64,000 bases of DNA from NCBI RefSeq assembly GCF_019219065.1, contig NZ_JAHUWK010000008.1, positions 124,001 through 188,000 on the forward strand, read 5' to 3'. The notes below the pieces were generated by a model. It was given only the letters and a program-made list of their open reading frames with translations. It was not told where the DNA came from and did not search any database. Position numbers and translations under genes: made by a program. The stretch is from Duganella sp. sic0402 (GTDB lineage: Bacteria > Pseudomonadota > Gammaproteobacteria > Burkholderiales > Burkholderiaceae_D). Positions 34,248 to 42,727 of this stretch are shown one piece after another; position 1 is the first letter of the stretch; each line of letters opens with the position of its first letter.

Positions 34248-37013
34248 TTAGTGTGCTTGATCCCAGTTACTGCCAACCCCAACCTCGGCAATCAGCGGGA
34301 CTTTCAGTGTCGCCACGCCGGCCATCAGCTCCGGCAGCTTCTGCCTGATCAGTTCCAGCTCGGCATCGGGCACTTCCAGCACCAGCTCATCGTGCACCTG
34401 CATGATCATGCGCGAGCCCAGCTTCTCGGCTTCCAGCCAGTCCTGCACCGCGATCATGGCCAGCTTGATCAGATCCGCCGCCGTGCCCTGCATCGGCGCG
34501 TTGATCGCCGCGCGCTCGGCGCCCTGGCGGCGCGGGCCGTTCGGCGAGTTAATCTCCGGCAGCCACAGGCGGCGGCCGAACACCGTCTCCACATAGCCGC
34601 GCGCCTTGGCCTGCAAGCGCGTGTCATCCATATACTGTTTGACGCCCGAGAAGCGCGCGAAATAGCGGTCGATATAGTTCTGCGCCGCGCCGCGCTCGAT
34701 ACCCAGGTTGCCCGCCAGCCCGAACGCGCTCATGCCGTAGATCAGGCCGAAGTTAATCACCTTGGCGTAGCGGCGCTGCTCGCTTTCCACCGTTTCCGGA
34801 TCGACGCCGAAAATTTCAGCGGCGGTGGCGCGGTGAATGTCCACGCCTTCGGCGAACGCGCGCAGCATGTTGGCGTCTTCCGAAATATGCGCCATGATGC
34901 GCAGCTCGATCTGCGAATAGTCGGCCGACACGATATGCGAGCCGGCCGGCGCCACGAAGGCTTCGCGGATGCGGCGGCCTTCCTTGGTACGGATCGGAAT
35001 ATTCTGCAAATTGGGATCGTTGGACGCCAGGCGTCCCGTCACCGCTACCGCCTGCGCATAGTTGGTGTGCACGCGGCCGGTCTGCGGGTTGATACCCTTC
35101 GGCAGCTTGTCGGTGTAAGTCGATTTCAGCTTGGACAGGCTGCGGTACTCCAGCAGCACTTTCGGCAGCGGATAATCCTCCGCCAGCTTTTGCAGCACTT
35201 CCTCGTCGGTCGATGGCGCGCCGCTTGGGGTTTTCTTCACCACCGGCAGCTTCAGCTTTTCGAAGAAGATTTCACCGATCTGCTTAGGCGAACCCAGGTT
35301 GAAAGGCTGCTCGGCCAGCTCGTGCGCCTTGGCTTCCAGTTCCGCAATGCGCGCACCCAGCTCGGACGATTGCTGCGCCAGCAGCGCGGCGTCGATCTGC
35401 ACGCCGTTGCGCTCGATCTTTTGCAGCACCACGGCGGTCGGCAGTTCGATATTACGGTAGATGAAGTTGAGCTTGTCGTCCTTCTCCACCTCGCCAATCA
35501 TGTTTTCGTGCAAGCGCAGTGTGATGTCGGCGTCTTCCGCCGCATACTCGGTGGCGCGGCCGATTTCCACCTGATCGAAGGTAATCATGCTGGCGCCTTT
35601 GCCGCACACGTCCGAGAACGGGATCGTGGTGTGGTTCAGATGGCGCAGCGCCAGGCTGTCCATATCGTGCGTGCGGTGCGATTCAAACACATACGATTCC
35701 AGCAGCGTGTCGTGGTGGATGCCTTGCAGCGATACGCCATGGTTGGCGAAGATATGGCTGTCGTACTTGAGGTTCTGGCCGACCTTCAGCTTGCTCGCAT
35801 CTTCCAGCCACGGTTTCAGCTTGGCCAGCACATGCTCGCGCTCCAGTTGCTGCGGCACGCCCTGGTAGGCGTGCGCCACCGGGATGTAGCACGCCTCACC
35901 CGTCTTCACCGACAGCGAAATGCCGACCAGCTGCGCCAGCATCGGCTCCAGCGAGGTGGTTTCGGTATCGACGGCGGTCAGCGCGGCGGCGTTGATGCGC
36001 TCGATCCACTGGTCCAGTTGTTCCTCGGTGCTCACCGTTTCATAGGTGGCGATGACCGGCTCGGCGAACAGGTCGCCATTCAGCGTCGCGGCGCCGCCCA
36101 CCGGCGCGTCCAGCGACACCTTGACGGTGGATGCCGGACCGCTGGTCGAGGCCGCCGCGCTCAGCTCGCGCAGCAAAGTCTTGAAGCCGTATTTCCCGAA
36201 GAAATCCAGCAGGGCCGGCTTGTCTTCCTCGCGCGCCACCAGCGATTCGCTGATCGACACCATGTGGCCGCTCAGGTCGCAGTCCAGCTTGACGGTGATC
36301 AGTTCGCGGCCTTTCGGCAGCCATTCCAGCGCATCGCGCAGGTTCTGGCCCACGGCGCCGGTGATTTTATCGGCGTTGGCGATCACACCGTCCAGCGAGT
36401 CGTAGGCGGTCAGCCATTTCAGCGCCGTTTTCGGGCCGCACTTGCTGACGCCAGGCACGTTGTCGACGGTGTCGCCGATCAGGGTCAGGTAATCGATGAT
36501 GCGGTTCGGCGGCACGCCGAATTTGGCCAGCACGCCGGCTTCATCCATCTTTTCATTGGTCATGGTGTTGATCAGCATGACTTTGTCATTGACCAGCTGC
36601 GCCAGATCCTTGTCGCCGGTGGACACCACCACATTCATGCCGGCCCTGTACGCCCCGGCCGACAGCGTGCCGATCACGTCGTCCGCCTCCACGCCCTCGA
36701 CCATCAGGATCGGCCAGCCCATGGCCTTGACCGCTGCGTGGATCGGCTCGATCTGCAGGCGCAGGTCGTCCGGCATCGACGCGCGTGTCGCCTTGTACTC
36801 AGGATACATTTCATCACGGAAAGTTTTCCCCTTAGCGTCAAACACACAGGCGATATAGGCGGCCGGGAAATCCGCGCGCAGGCGGCGCAGCATGTTGACC
36901 ATGCCGTGCATGGCGCCGGTGGGATGGCCGTCCGGGCTGCGCAGGTCGGGCAGCGCATGGAAAGCGCGGTAAAGATAGCTGGAGCCGTCTACTAACAACA
37001 GGGTATTTTGCAT
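34248..37013 (-). CDS. polA: DNA polymerase I
   Basis: 921 residues from the ATG at 37013 (MQNTLLLVDGSSYLYRAFHA); an upstream in-frame ATG at 37082 would add 23 unrelated residues. Order: 5'-3' exonuclease (about 1-290), a 3'-5' exonuclease whose DxE site is intact (AVDTETTSLEP), and family A polymerase with motif A DYSQIELRIMAHIS, motif B RRYAKVINFGLIYGMS and motif C MQVHDELVLEV. It fills gaps in repair and removes Okazaki primers. The length is close to E. coli Pol I (928). Confidence 0.97.
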   Translation of the reverse strand: MQNTLLLVDGSSYLYRAFHALPDLRSPDGHPTGAMHGMVNMLRRLRADFPAAYIACVFDAKGKTFRDEMYPEYKATRASMPDDLRLQIEPIHAAVKAMGWPILMVEGVEADDVIGTLSAGAYRAGMNVVVSTGDKDLAQLVNDKVMLINTMTNEKMDEAGVLAKFGVPPNRIIDYLTLIGDTVDNVPGVSKCGPKTALKWLTAYDSLDGVIANADKITGAVGQNLRDALEWLPKGRELITVKLDCDLSGHMVSISESLVAREEDKPALLDFFGKYGFKTLLRELSAAASTSGPASTVKVSLDAPVGGAATLNGDLFAEPVIATYETVSTEEQLDQWIERINAAALTAVDTETTSLEPMLAQLVGISLSVKTGEACYIPVAHAYQGVPQQLEREHVLAKLKPWLEDASKLKVGQNLKYDSHIFANHGVSLQGIHHDTLLESYVFESHRTHDMDSLALRHLNHTTIPFSDVCGKGASMITFDQVEIGRATEYAAEDADITLRLHENMIGEVEKDDKLNFIYRNIELPTAVVLQKIERNGVQIDAALLAQQSSELGARIAELEAKAHELAEQPFNLGSPKQIGEIFFEKLKLPVVKKTPSGAPSTDEEVLQKLAEDYPLPKVLLEYRSLSKLKSTYTDKLPKGINPQTGRVHTNYAQAVAVTGRLASNDPNLQNIPIRTKEGRRIREAFVAPAGSHIVSADYSQIELRIMAHISEDANMLRAFAEGVDIHRATAAEIFGVDPETVESEQRRYAKVINFGLIYGMSAFGLAGNLGIERGAAQNYIDRYFARFSGVKQYMDDTRLQAKARGYVETVFGRRLWLPEINSPNGPRRQGAERAAINAPMQGTAADLIKLAMIAVQDWLEAEKLGSRMIMQVHDELVLEVPDAELELIRQKLPELMAGVATLKVPLIAEVGVGSNWDQAH

Positions 37014-37060
37014 AGGTACTGTATGGGGATGCTTGGGCGTGAATGCAACATTATCGCAGG

Positions 37061-37069
37061 TGTTACAAT
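37061..37069 (+). promoter_or_regulatory. Extended -10 promoter of the DUF2782-thrB operon
   Basis: TGTTACAAT fits the extended -10 pattern TGnTANNNT, 64 bases upstream of the DUF2782 start. No strong -35 element is visible. It lies in the 119-base divergent gap with polA. Confidence 0.45.
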
Positions 37070-37132
37070 GGATCATACACAAAAAATTCTGCGGCTTTTT
37101 CTCTGGCTTTTTCCTTGTTAAGGCGATTTATC

Positions 37133-37546
37133 ATGAAGCGCATCTCACCTCTCTGGCCCGCCCTCCTCCTGACGCTCAGCGCCCACGCGGCATTTGCCCA
37201 GTCGACGCCAAGCCAGGCCCCGCCAAAACTGGAAAAAATCGAAGACGTAGCCGACGATGCGGTCACGATCACCTCGAAACAGCAGCAAAAGAGCGAAACC
37301 CAGATCTCGGAACACCGCGACAACAGCGGTAAAGTGGTCGAAACCACCGTCAAAAGCGGTCCCAGCACCTACACCCTGCGCCCTAGCCAGCCAACCGGTA
37401 CTGCCCTCCCCGGCGACCGTACCGCCGGCCCGCTGCGCGGCGCGCAATGGACAGTGATGGAATTCGACCTCGGCCAGAAAAAAAAGAAAACTGCGGAAGA
37501 TGAAACGCCAGCGGACAACGCGCCGCCACCGCCACCTGCCCGTTAA
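37133..37546 (+). CDS. DUF2782 family secreted protein
   Basis: 137 residues from the ATG at 37133, preceded by AAGGCGA. A signal peptide (KRISPLWPALLLTLSAHAAFAQ) is followed by the short DUF2782 core (QISEHRDNSGKVVETTVKSG, then STYTLRPS) and a proline-rich tail (PPPPPAR). Small DUF2782 proteins are widespread beside polA and thrB in Burkholderiales. The function is unknown and the periplasmic location is inferred from the signal peptide. Confidence 0.85.
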   Translation: MKRISPLWPALLLTLSAHAAFAQSTPSQAPPKLEKIEDVADDAVTITSKQQQKSETQISEHRDNSGKVVETTVKSGPSTYTLRPSQPTGTALPGDRTAGPLRGAQWTVMEFDLGQKKKKTAEDETPADNAPPPPPAR

Positions 37547-37576
37547 ATAAACACATAGAACCCAGACAATTCGCAC

Positions 37577-38533
37577 ATGGCAGTCTTTACCCCGGTATCG
37601 CTGGAAGATGTCTCCCAGTGGATCACTCAATTTCCGCTCGGCAAAGCGCTTGAGCTCAAAGGCATCAGTTCCGGCATCGAGAACAGCAATTTCTTTCTGA
37701 CAACCGAACGCGGCGAGTATGTACTCACCATCTTCGAGAACCTGTCGTTTGAACAGCTGCCGTTTTACCTTCAACTGATGCGCCATCTGGCCGAGCGCGG
37801 CGTACTGGTGCCCGCCCCGATCGCCAACGACCAGGGCGAACTGGTGAGCGCGCTACACGGCAAGCCGGCTGCCATCGTCAGCAAGCTCGAAGGCAGCTCG
37901 CAAATGGCCCCGCAGCCGGTGCATTGCGCCGCTGTCGGCGCCATGCTGGCAAACATGCATCTGGCCGGCCGCGACTACGCGCTCAAGCAAGCCAACCTGC
38001 GCGGCCTGGAATGGTGGCATGAAACCACGCCGCTGGTACTGCCCTATATTCCAGAAGACAAGGCGCATCTGCTGAAGGCGGAAGTGCACTATCAGGAAAC
38101 CTTTGCCGCCTGCCAGACCTACAAGCAATTGCCAGTGGGACCGGTGCACGCCGACCTGTTCCGCAACAATGTGATGTTCGACGGCGAGCGCCTGACCGGC
38201 TTCTTCGATTTCTATTTCGCCGGCTGTGATACCTGGCTGTTCGATGTCGCCGTCACCGTCAACGACTGGTGCATCGACCTCGATACCGGTGTGCTGGACG
38301 AAGCCCGCGTGCGCGCCCTGCTGGACGCCTATCACGCCGTGCGTCCGTTCACCGAAGCCGAGCAGCATGCCTGGCAGGCGATGCTGCGCGCCGGCGCGCT
38401 GCGTTTCTGGCTGTCGCGCCTGTATGACTTCTACCGCCCACGCGAAGCGGAGATGCTGACGCCGCACGATCCGGGCCACTTCGAGCGCATCCTGCGCGAA
38501 CGCATCGCCAAACCGGCGCCGGGGCTGTTCTAA
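37577..38533 (+). CDS. thrB: Homoserine kinase, ThrB type II (APH-like)
   Basis: 318 residues, the aminoglycoside-phosphotransferase-like homoserine kinase that phosphorylates L-homoserine in threonine synthesis. It begins [16 protein letters not shown], shows the [15 protein letters not shown] nucleotide loop, the Brenner motif [11 protein letters not shown] and the metal-binding FFDFYFAG. This type replaces GHMP homoserine kinase in many Proteobacteria. It is 30 bases after the DUF2782 gene, and its stop overlaps the next start by one base (TAATG). Confidence 0.95.
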   Translation: MAVFTPVSLEDVSQWITQFPLGKALELKGISSGIENSNFFLTTERGEYVLTIFENLSFEQLPFYLQLMRHLAERGVLVPAPIANDQGELVSALHGKPAAIVSKLEGSSQMAPQPVHCAAVGAMLANMHLAGRDYALKQANLRGLEWWHETTPLVLPYIPEDKAHLLKAEVHYQETFAACQTYKQLPVGPVHADLFRNNVMFDGERLTGFFDFYFAGCDTWLFDVAVTVNDWCIDLDTGVLDEARVRALLDAYHAVRPFTEAEQHAWQAMLRAGALRFWLSRLYDFYRPREAEMLTPHDPGHFERILRERIAKPAPGLF

Positions 38534-39306
38534 TGGAAAAGCTTCCCGCACGAGCCGGCTTGCAATGGGTCAAACAAGGCCTGGAGGTATTCCGCAAGCA
38601 ACCAGGCGCACTGATGGCACTGTTCTTCAGCTGCATGTTCCTGACGATGCTGTCGCTATTCATTCCACTGCTGGGCGGCATGGCGCCTATCGTGCTGGCG
38701 CCGCTGTTCAGCGTGGCGCTGCTGCAAGGCTGCGCCGATGCCGATCAGGGCAAGCGGACGTTTCCGCAGCTGGTGTTCATCGGCTTCCGCAAGCCGGCGC
38801 GCAAGCCGCTGCTGCTGCTGGGCGGACTATACCTGATGGTGATGCTGCTGTCGATCATGATACTGACCATGCTGGACGGCGGCATGCTGATCAAGATGGC
38901 CACGCGCCAGATCCCGATGGACCAGGAGCTGATCGAGAACTCGCGCAGCGCGCTGTTCATCTCGTCGGTGGTGTACATCGGCGGCTGGATGCTCAGCTGC
39001 CTGGCCGCGCCGCTGATCTACTGGCAGAAAATGGCCGTCGGCAAGGCGCTGTTCTTCAGCGTGGTAACGGTGATGCGTGAGATCAAGGCCTTCCTGACCA
39101 CGGCCGTCATGCTGTTCCTGATGTTCCAGGTGCTGACCGCGATCCCGGTGATCCTGTTCGACTCGGCGCAAATTGAAGTCACCGCCATCTTCACCATCAT
39201 GCTGATGATGACCGTGCTGATGCACTGCACCCTCTACGCCAGCTACCGCCAGATCTTCGGCGCACCACCGGCAACGGCGGAGGCGCCACCGAAAGCCACA
39301 CCTTGA
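38533..39306 (+). CDS. BPSS1780-family membrane protein
   Basis: 257 residues with about six membrane helices. It begins [20 protein letters not shown], the typical start of the BPSS1780 family, which sits next to thrB in Burkholderiales. The short alanine/proline-rich C-terminal tail is cytoplasmic or disordered. It is coupled to thrB (overlap of one base). The function is unknown. Confidence 0.85.
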   Translation: MEKLPARAGLQWVKQGLEVFRKQPGALMALFFSCMFLTMLSLFIPLLGGMAPIVLAPLFSVALLQGCADADQGKRTFPQLVFIGFRKPARKPLLLLGGLYLMVMLLSIMILTMLDGGMLIKMATRQIPMDQELIENSRSALFISSVVYIGGWMLSCLAAPLIYWQKMAVGKALFFSVVTVMREIKAFLTTAVMLFLMFQVLTAIPVILFDSAQIEVTAIFTIMLMMTVLMHCTLYASYRQIFGAPPATAEAPPKATP

Positions 39307-40415
39307 ATATACGGCCGGCACGCACGCTGGCCGAAGCAGCCGACGACCGGGACAATGGGTTTAACCTGGTGCGGCTGGCGGCGGCCATGGCCGTCGTTTA
39401 TATCCATGCTTATATCACCACCGGCATTGCGCCGGGAGGTGATCCCATCGGCGCGCTGGTACATCCAGTAAGCGATATCGGCCAGATGGCGCTGGCCGTA
39501 TTCTTCGTCATCAGCGGCTTTTTTGTCACGCGCAGCTGGATGCACGATCCGCATCTTGCGCGCTACGCATTGCGGCGCGCCTCGCGGCTGTTGCCGGGTC
39601 TGGCCGTTTGCGTACTGCTAAGCGCCACCGTGGCAGTGCAGTTCTTTTCCTCGCCGGACGCCGGCGGGCTATTTAGCGGCGCCACCTGGCGCTACATCCT
39701 CGGCAATATATCGCTGCATGGACTGCGCTTCAATGTTTCAGGCAGCGAGTGGCATATCGACGGTGTGCTAGGCGGACAAGCCCTGAACGGTTCATTATGG
39801 ACGCTGTTCTGGGAAGGCCGCATGTATGTGATGGTGGCATTGCTGGGCATTGCCGCAGCGCTGCCGCTACGGCAATGGCTGATGGGTGCGGCGGCTTTCC
39901 TGCTACTGGCCGCGCACCTGTTTCCCGAAGTGGCCAGCGGCTATGTCTGGGAAGTCCGGCTATGGAGTATGTTCCTGGTAGGCATGCTGTGCTGCACGCT
40001 GGCGCCGCAATTGCGCGTGGGCGTGATCCAGGTTGCGTGTGCATGCGTGTTCGTGGCGCTCAACTGGACTCGCAACGCTTCCATGCACGCCAGCGGCTTT
40101 ACCTGGTTCGGCCTGGCGCTGCTGTGCGCCACTGTCGCCTTGTGGGCGGGCAGCCGGCCAATCCGCGGCTGGACGCACCTGCGACGTCACGACTACTCCT
40201 ACGGGATTTACCTGTACAACTGGCCGGTGATGACCATGCTAAAGGCAAAATTCCCGCAGTTGACCGCGCTGCCCATGCTCGGCGTGTCCTTACTGCTGAT
40301 TGTGCCGCTGGCCATGCTCAGCTGGCACTATGTCGAAGCGCCGGTGTTGCGCGCGGCTCGCCGCCTGCTGGCGCGCCGCGCTGTCCAAGCCGCCGTTACA
40401 GGCGCTCCAACTTAG
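39303..40415 (+). CDS. Acyltransferase-3 (OafA-like) membrane acyltransferase
   Basis: 370 residues from a TTG codon at 39303 that overlaps the stop of the preceding gene; no better upstream start fits. It is a ten-helix acyltransferase family 3 protein: NLVRLAAAMAVVYIHAY (catalytic His near residue 35), VFFVISGFFVTRSW, and the RRASRLLPGL basic motif. Relatives O-acetylate surface polysaccharides or lipopolysaccharide. Its 3' end overlaps uvrD by 20 bases on the opposite strand. It lies between two genes that are usually direct neighbours, which suggests a later insertion. Confidence 0.9.
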   Translation: MNIRPARTLAEAADDRDNGFNLVRLAAAMAVVYIHAYITTGIAPGGDPIGALVHPVSDIGQMALAVFFVISGFFVTRSWMHDPHLARYALRRASRLLPGLAVCVLLSATVAVQFFSSPDAGGLFSGATWRYILGNISLHGLRFNVSGSEWHIDGVLGGQALNGSLWTLFWEGRMYVMVALLGIAAALPLRQWLMGAAAFLLLAAHLFPEVASGYVWEVRLWSMFLVGMLCCTLAPQLRVGVIQVACACVFVALNWTRNASMHASGFTWFGLALLCATVALWAGSRPIRGWTHLRRHDYSYGIYLYNWPVMTMLKAKFPQLTALPMLGVSLLLIVPLAMLSWHYVEAPVLRAARRLLARRAVQAAVTGAPT

Positions 40416-42699
40416 CGATACTCAAGTCCAGCACCTTCATGCCCGCGCTGCCGAAGTTGATCTGCGCGCGGGCGTTGTTGCCGCTGCCTTCGATATTCAC
40501 GATCACGCCTTCGCCAAACTTGGCGTGGGCGACCGATTGGCCCAGGCGCCAGCCGGCACCGGCGCCAATGGCCTTACTGGCGATCATTTTCTGCGCCAGC
40601 GCGTTATCCGAGCCGACCAATGGCGCCTCATCCCACGCGGACTTCTTGGCGCCGAACCAGTTCGGCTGCACTTTCGGCGTCAGCCACTTCAGTGCATCTT
40701 CCGGCAATTCGTCAAAGAAGCGCGACTTCATGTTGTAGCGCGTCTGACCGTGCAGCATCCGCGTCTGCGCAAAGCTCAGGTACAGGCGCTGGCGCGCGCG
40801 GGTAATCGCCACGTACATCAGGCGACGCTCCTCTTCCACGCCGTCATGCTCGCGCGAGCTGCTCTCGTGCGGGAACAAGCCCTCTTCCAGACCGGTGATG
40901 AAGACGTTGTTGAACTCCAGGCCCTTGGCCGAGTGCACCGTCATCATCTGCACCGCTTCCTGGCCGATGGTGGCCTGGTTGTCGCCGGCCTCCAGCGAGG
41001 CGTGCGACAGGAAAGCCGACAGCGGCGACATCACAGTCGCCAGCGGCGCATCCGCGTCCAGAATCTCGAAGCCATCTTCATTGACCACGGCAGCGCCAGC
41101 CGACGCCTGGGCCTGCGGGCCGAGGTGCGCGGGCGCGCCATGGCCATAGCCCTCTTCCGACACGAATTGCGTGGCGGCGCTGACCATCTGCTCCAAGTTT
41201 TCAATGCGGTCGGCGCCTTCTTTTTCGGTGGCATAGTGCGACAGCAGCGTTGACTGCTCCAGCACCACGCGCACCAGTTCCGGCAGCGCCATTTGCTGCG
41301 TCTCAAAACGCACGCCTTCGATCAGCTTGACGAAGCCGGACAGCGAGGTGCCGCCCTTGCCGGTCATATACGGCACTGCTGCATACAGCGACACGCGATA
41401 CTGCTCGGCGGCCGCTTGCAGCGTTTCCAGCGTGCGCGCGCCAATGCCGCGCGTCGGGAAATTCACCACGCGCAGGAAGGCCGAATCATTGTGCGGGTTA
41501 TCCATCAATTGCAGGTAGGCGATGGCGTGCTTGACCTCGGCGCGCTGGAAGTAGCGCAGGCCGCCGTACACATGGTAGGGAATGCCGGCCGAGAACAGCG
41601 CATGCTCGATCACGCGCGACTGCGCGTTGGAGCGGTACAGCACGGCGATTTCGCTGCGCGAGGCACCGTCGTGGATCAGATTCTTGGTTTCTTCGATAAT
41701 CCACGAGGCTTCGGACAGGTCCGAGTTGGCTTCGTAGACGCGCACCTGTTCACCGTGGCCGGCGTCGGTACGCAGATTCTTGCCCAAGCGCTTGCTGTTG
41801 TTGGCGATCAGCACGTTGGCGGCATCCAGGATGTGACCGTGCGAGCGGTAGTTCTGCTCCAGCTTGATCAGATTCTTGACGTGGAACTCGCGCTCGAAGG
41901 CGCTCATATTGCCAACGTTGGCGCCACGGAAAGCATAAATCGACTGGTCATCATCGCCGACCGCGAACAGCGCGCTGTGATTTTGCGTGCCATGGCCGGA
42001 CAACAGCTTCAGCCATTTGTATTGCAGGTCATTGGTATCCTGGAACTCGTCGACCAGGATGTGCTGGAAGCGCTGCTGGTAATGCTCGCGCAGCGGCTGG
42101 TTACGGCTCAGCAGCTCGTAGGTCCGCAGCAGCAGCTCGGCAAAGTCCACCACGCCCTCGCGCTGGCACTGGTCGTCATACAGCTGGTACAGCTCAACCT
42201 TCTTGCGTTCATCGGCATTGTACGGATCGATCTTGTCGGCGCGCAGGCCGGAATCTTTCGCGTTGTTGATGAAGTACATAATGTCTTTTGGCGGGAACTT
42301 CTCGTCATCGACATTCTGTGCTTTCAGCAGGCGCTTGATGGCCGACAGTTGATCCTGCGAATCGAGGATCTGGAAGGTCTGCGGCAGCGCGGCGTCGCGG
42401 TGATGGGTGCGCAACAGGCGGTTGCACAGGCCGTGGAAGGTGCCGATCCACATGCCGCGCGTATTGATCGGCAGCATGGCGGACAGGCGGGTCAGCATTT
42501 CCTTGGCGGCCTTGTTGGTAAAGGTCACTGCCAGGATGCCGGAAGGCGACACCTGGCCGGTTTGAATCAGCCAGGCGATACGGGTCGTCAGAACGCGGGT
42601 TTTGCCGGAGCCGGCGCCCGCCAGAATCAGGGCGCTCTGGGCGGGCAAGGTGACAGCTGCGAGCTGCTCGTCGTTAAGGTTGTGAAGAAGATTGTGCAT
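40396..42699 (-). CDS. uvrD: UvrD-family DNA helicase II
   Basis: 767 residues, a superfamily 1A 3'-5' helicase for nucleotide excision and mismatch repair. Motifs: Q motif LNDEQLAAV, Walker A AGAGSGKTRVLT, Ia VTFTNKAAKEM, II VDEFQDTND, III GDDDQSIYAFRGA, IV EQNYRS, V TVHSAKGLEF and VI YVAITRARQRLYL. The C-terminal tail ends in a Tudor-like segment (AHAKFGEGVIVNIEG). The length is slightly over E. coli UvrD (720). It converges on the acyltransferase. Confidence 0.95.
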   Translation of the reverse strand: MHNLLHNLNDEQLAAVTLPAQSALILAGAGSGKTRVLTTRIAWLIQTGQVSPSGILAVTFTNKAAKEMLTRLSAMLPINTRGMWIGTFHGLCNRLLRTHHRDAALPQTFQILDSQDQLSAIKRLLKAQNVDDEKFPPKDIMYFINNAKDSGLRADKIDPYNADERKKVELYQLYDDQCQREGVVDFAELLLRTYELLSRNQPLREHYQQRFQHILVDEFQDTNDLQYKWLKLLSGHGTQNHSALFAVGDDDQSIYAFRGANVGNMSAFEREFHVKNLIKLEQNYRSHGHILDAANVLIANNSKRLGKNLRTDAGHGEQVRVYEANSDLSEASWIIEETKNLIHDGASRSEIAVLYRSNAQSRVIEHALFSAGIPYHVYGGLRYFQRAEVKHAIAYLQLMDNPHNDSAFLRVVNFPTRGIGARTLETLQAAAEQYRVSLYAAVPYMTGKGGTSLSGFVKLIEGVRFETQQMALPELVRVVLEQSTLLSHYATEKEGADRIENLEQMVSAATQFVSEEGYGHGAPAHLGPQAQASAGAAVVNEDGFEILDADAPLATVMSPLSAFLSHASLEAGDNQATIGQEAVQMMTVHSAKGLEFNNVFITGLEEGLFPHESSSREHDGVEEERRLMYVAITRARQRLYLSFAQTRMLHGQTRYNMKSRFFDELPEDALKWLTPKVQPNWFGAKKSAWDEAPLVGSDNALAQKMIASKAIGAGAGWRLGQSVAHAKFGEGVIVNIEGSGNNARAQINFGSAGMKVLDLSIAKLERL

Positions 42700-42727
42700 C
42701 CCGTGATTATACCGGGATGCCTCATCC

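Noticed and set aside
34251..36995. 914-residue plus-strand open frame
   Set aside because: Exact antisense of polA, with no recognisable domain and a biased composition typical of high-GC shadow frames.
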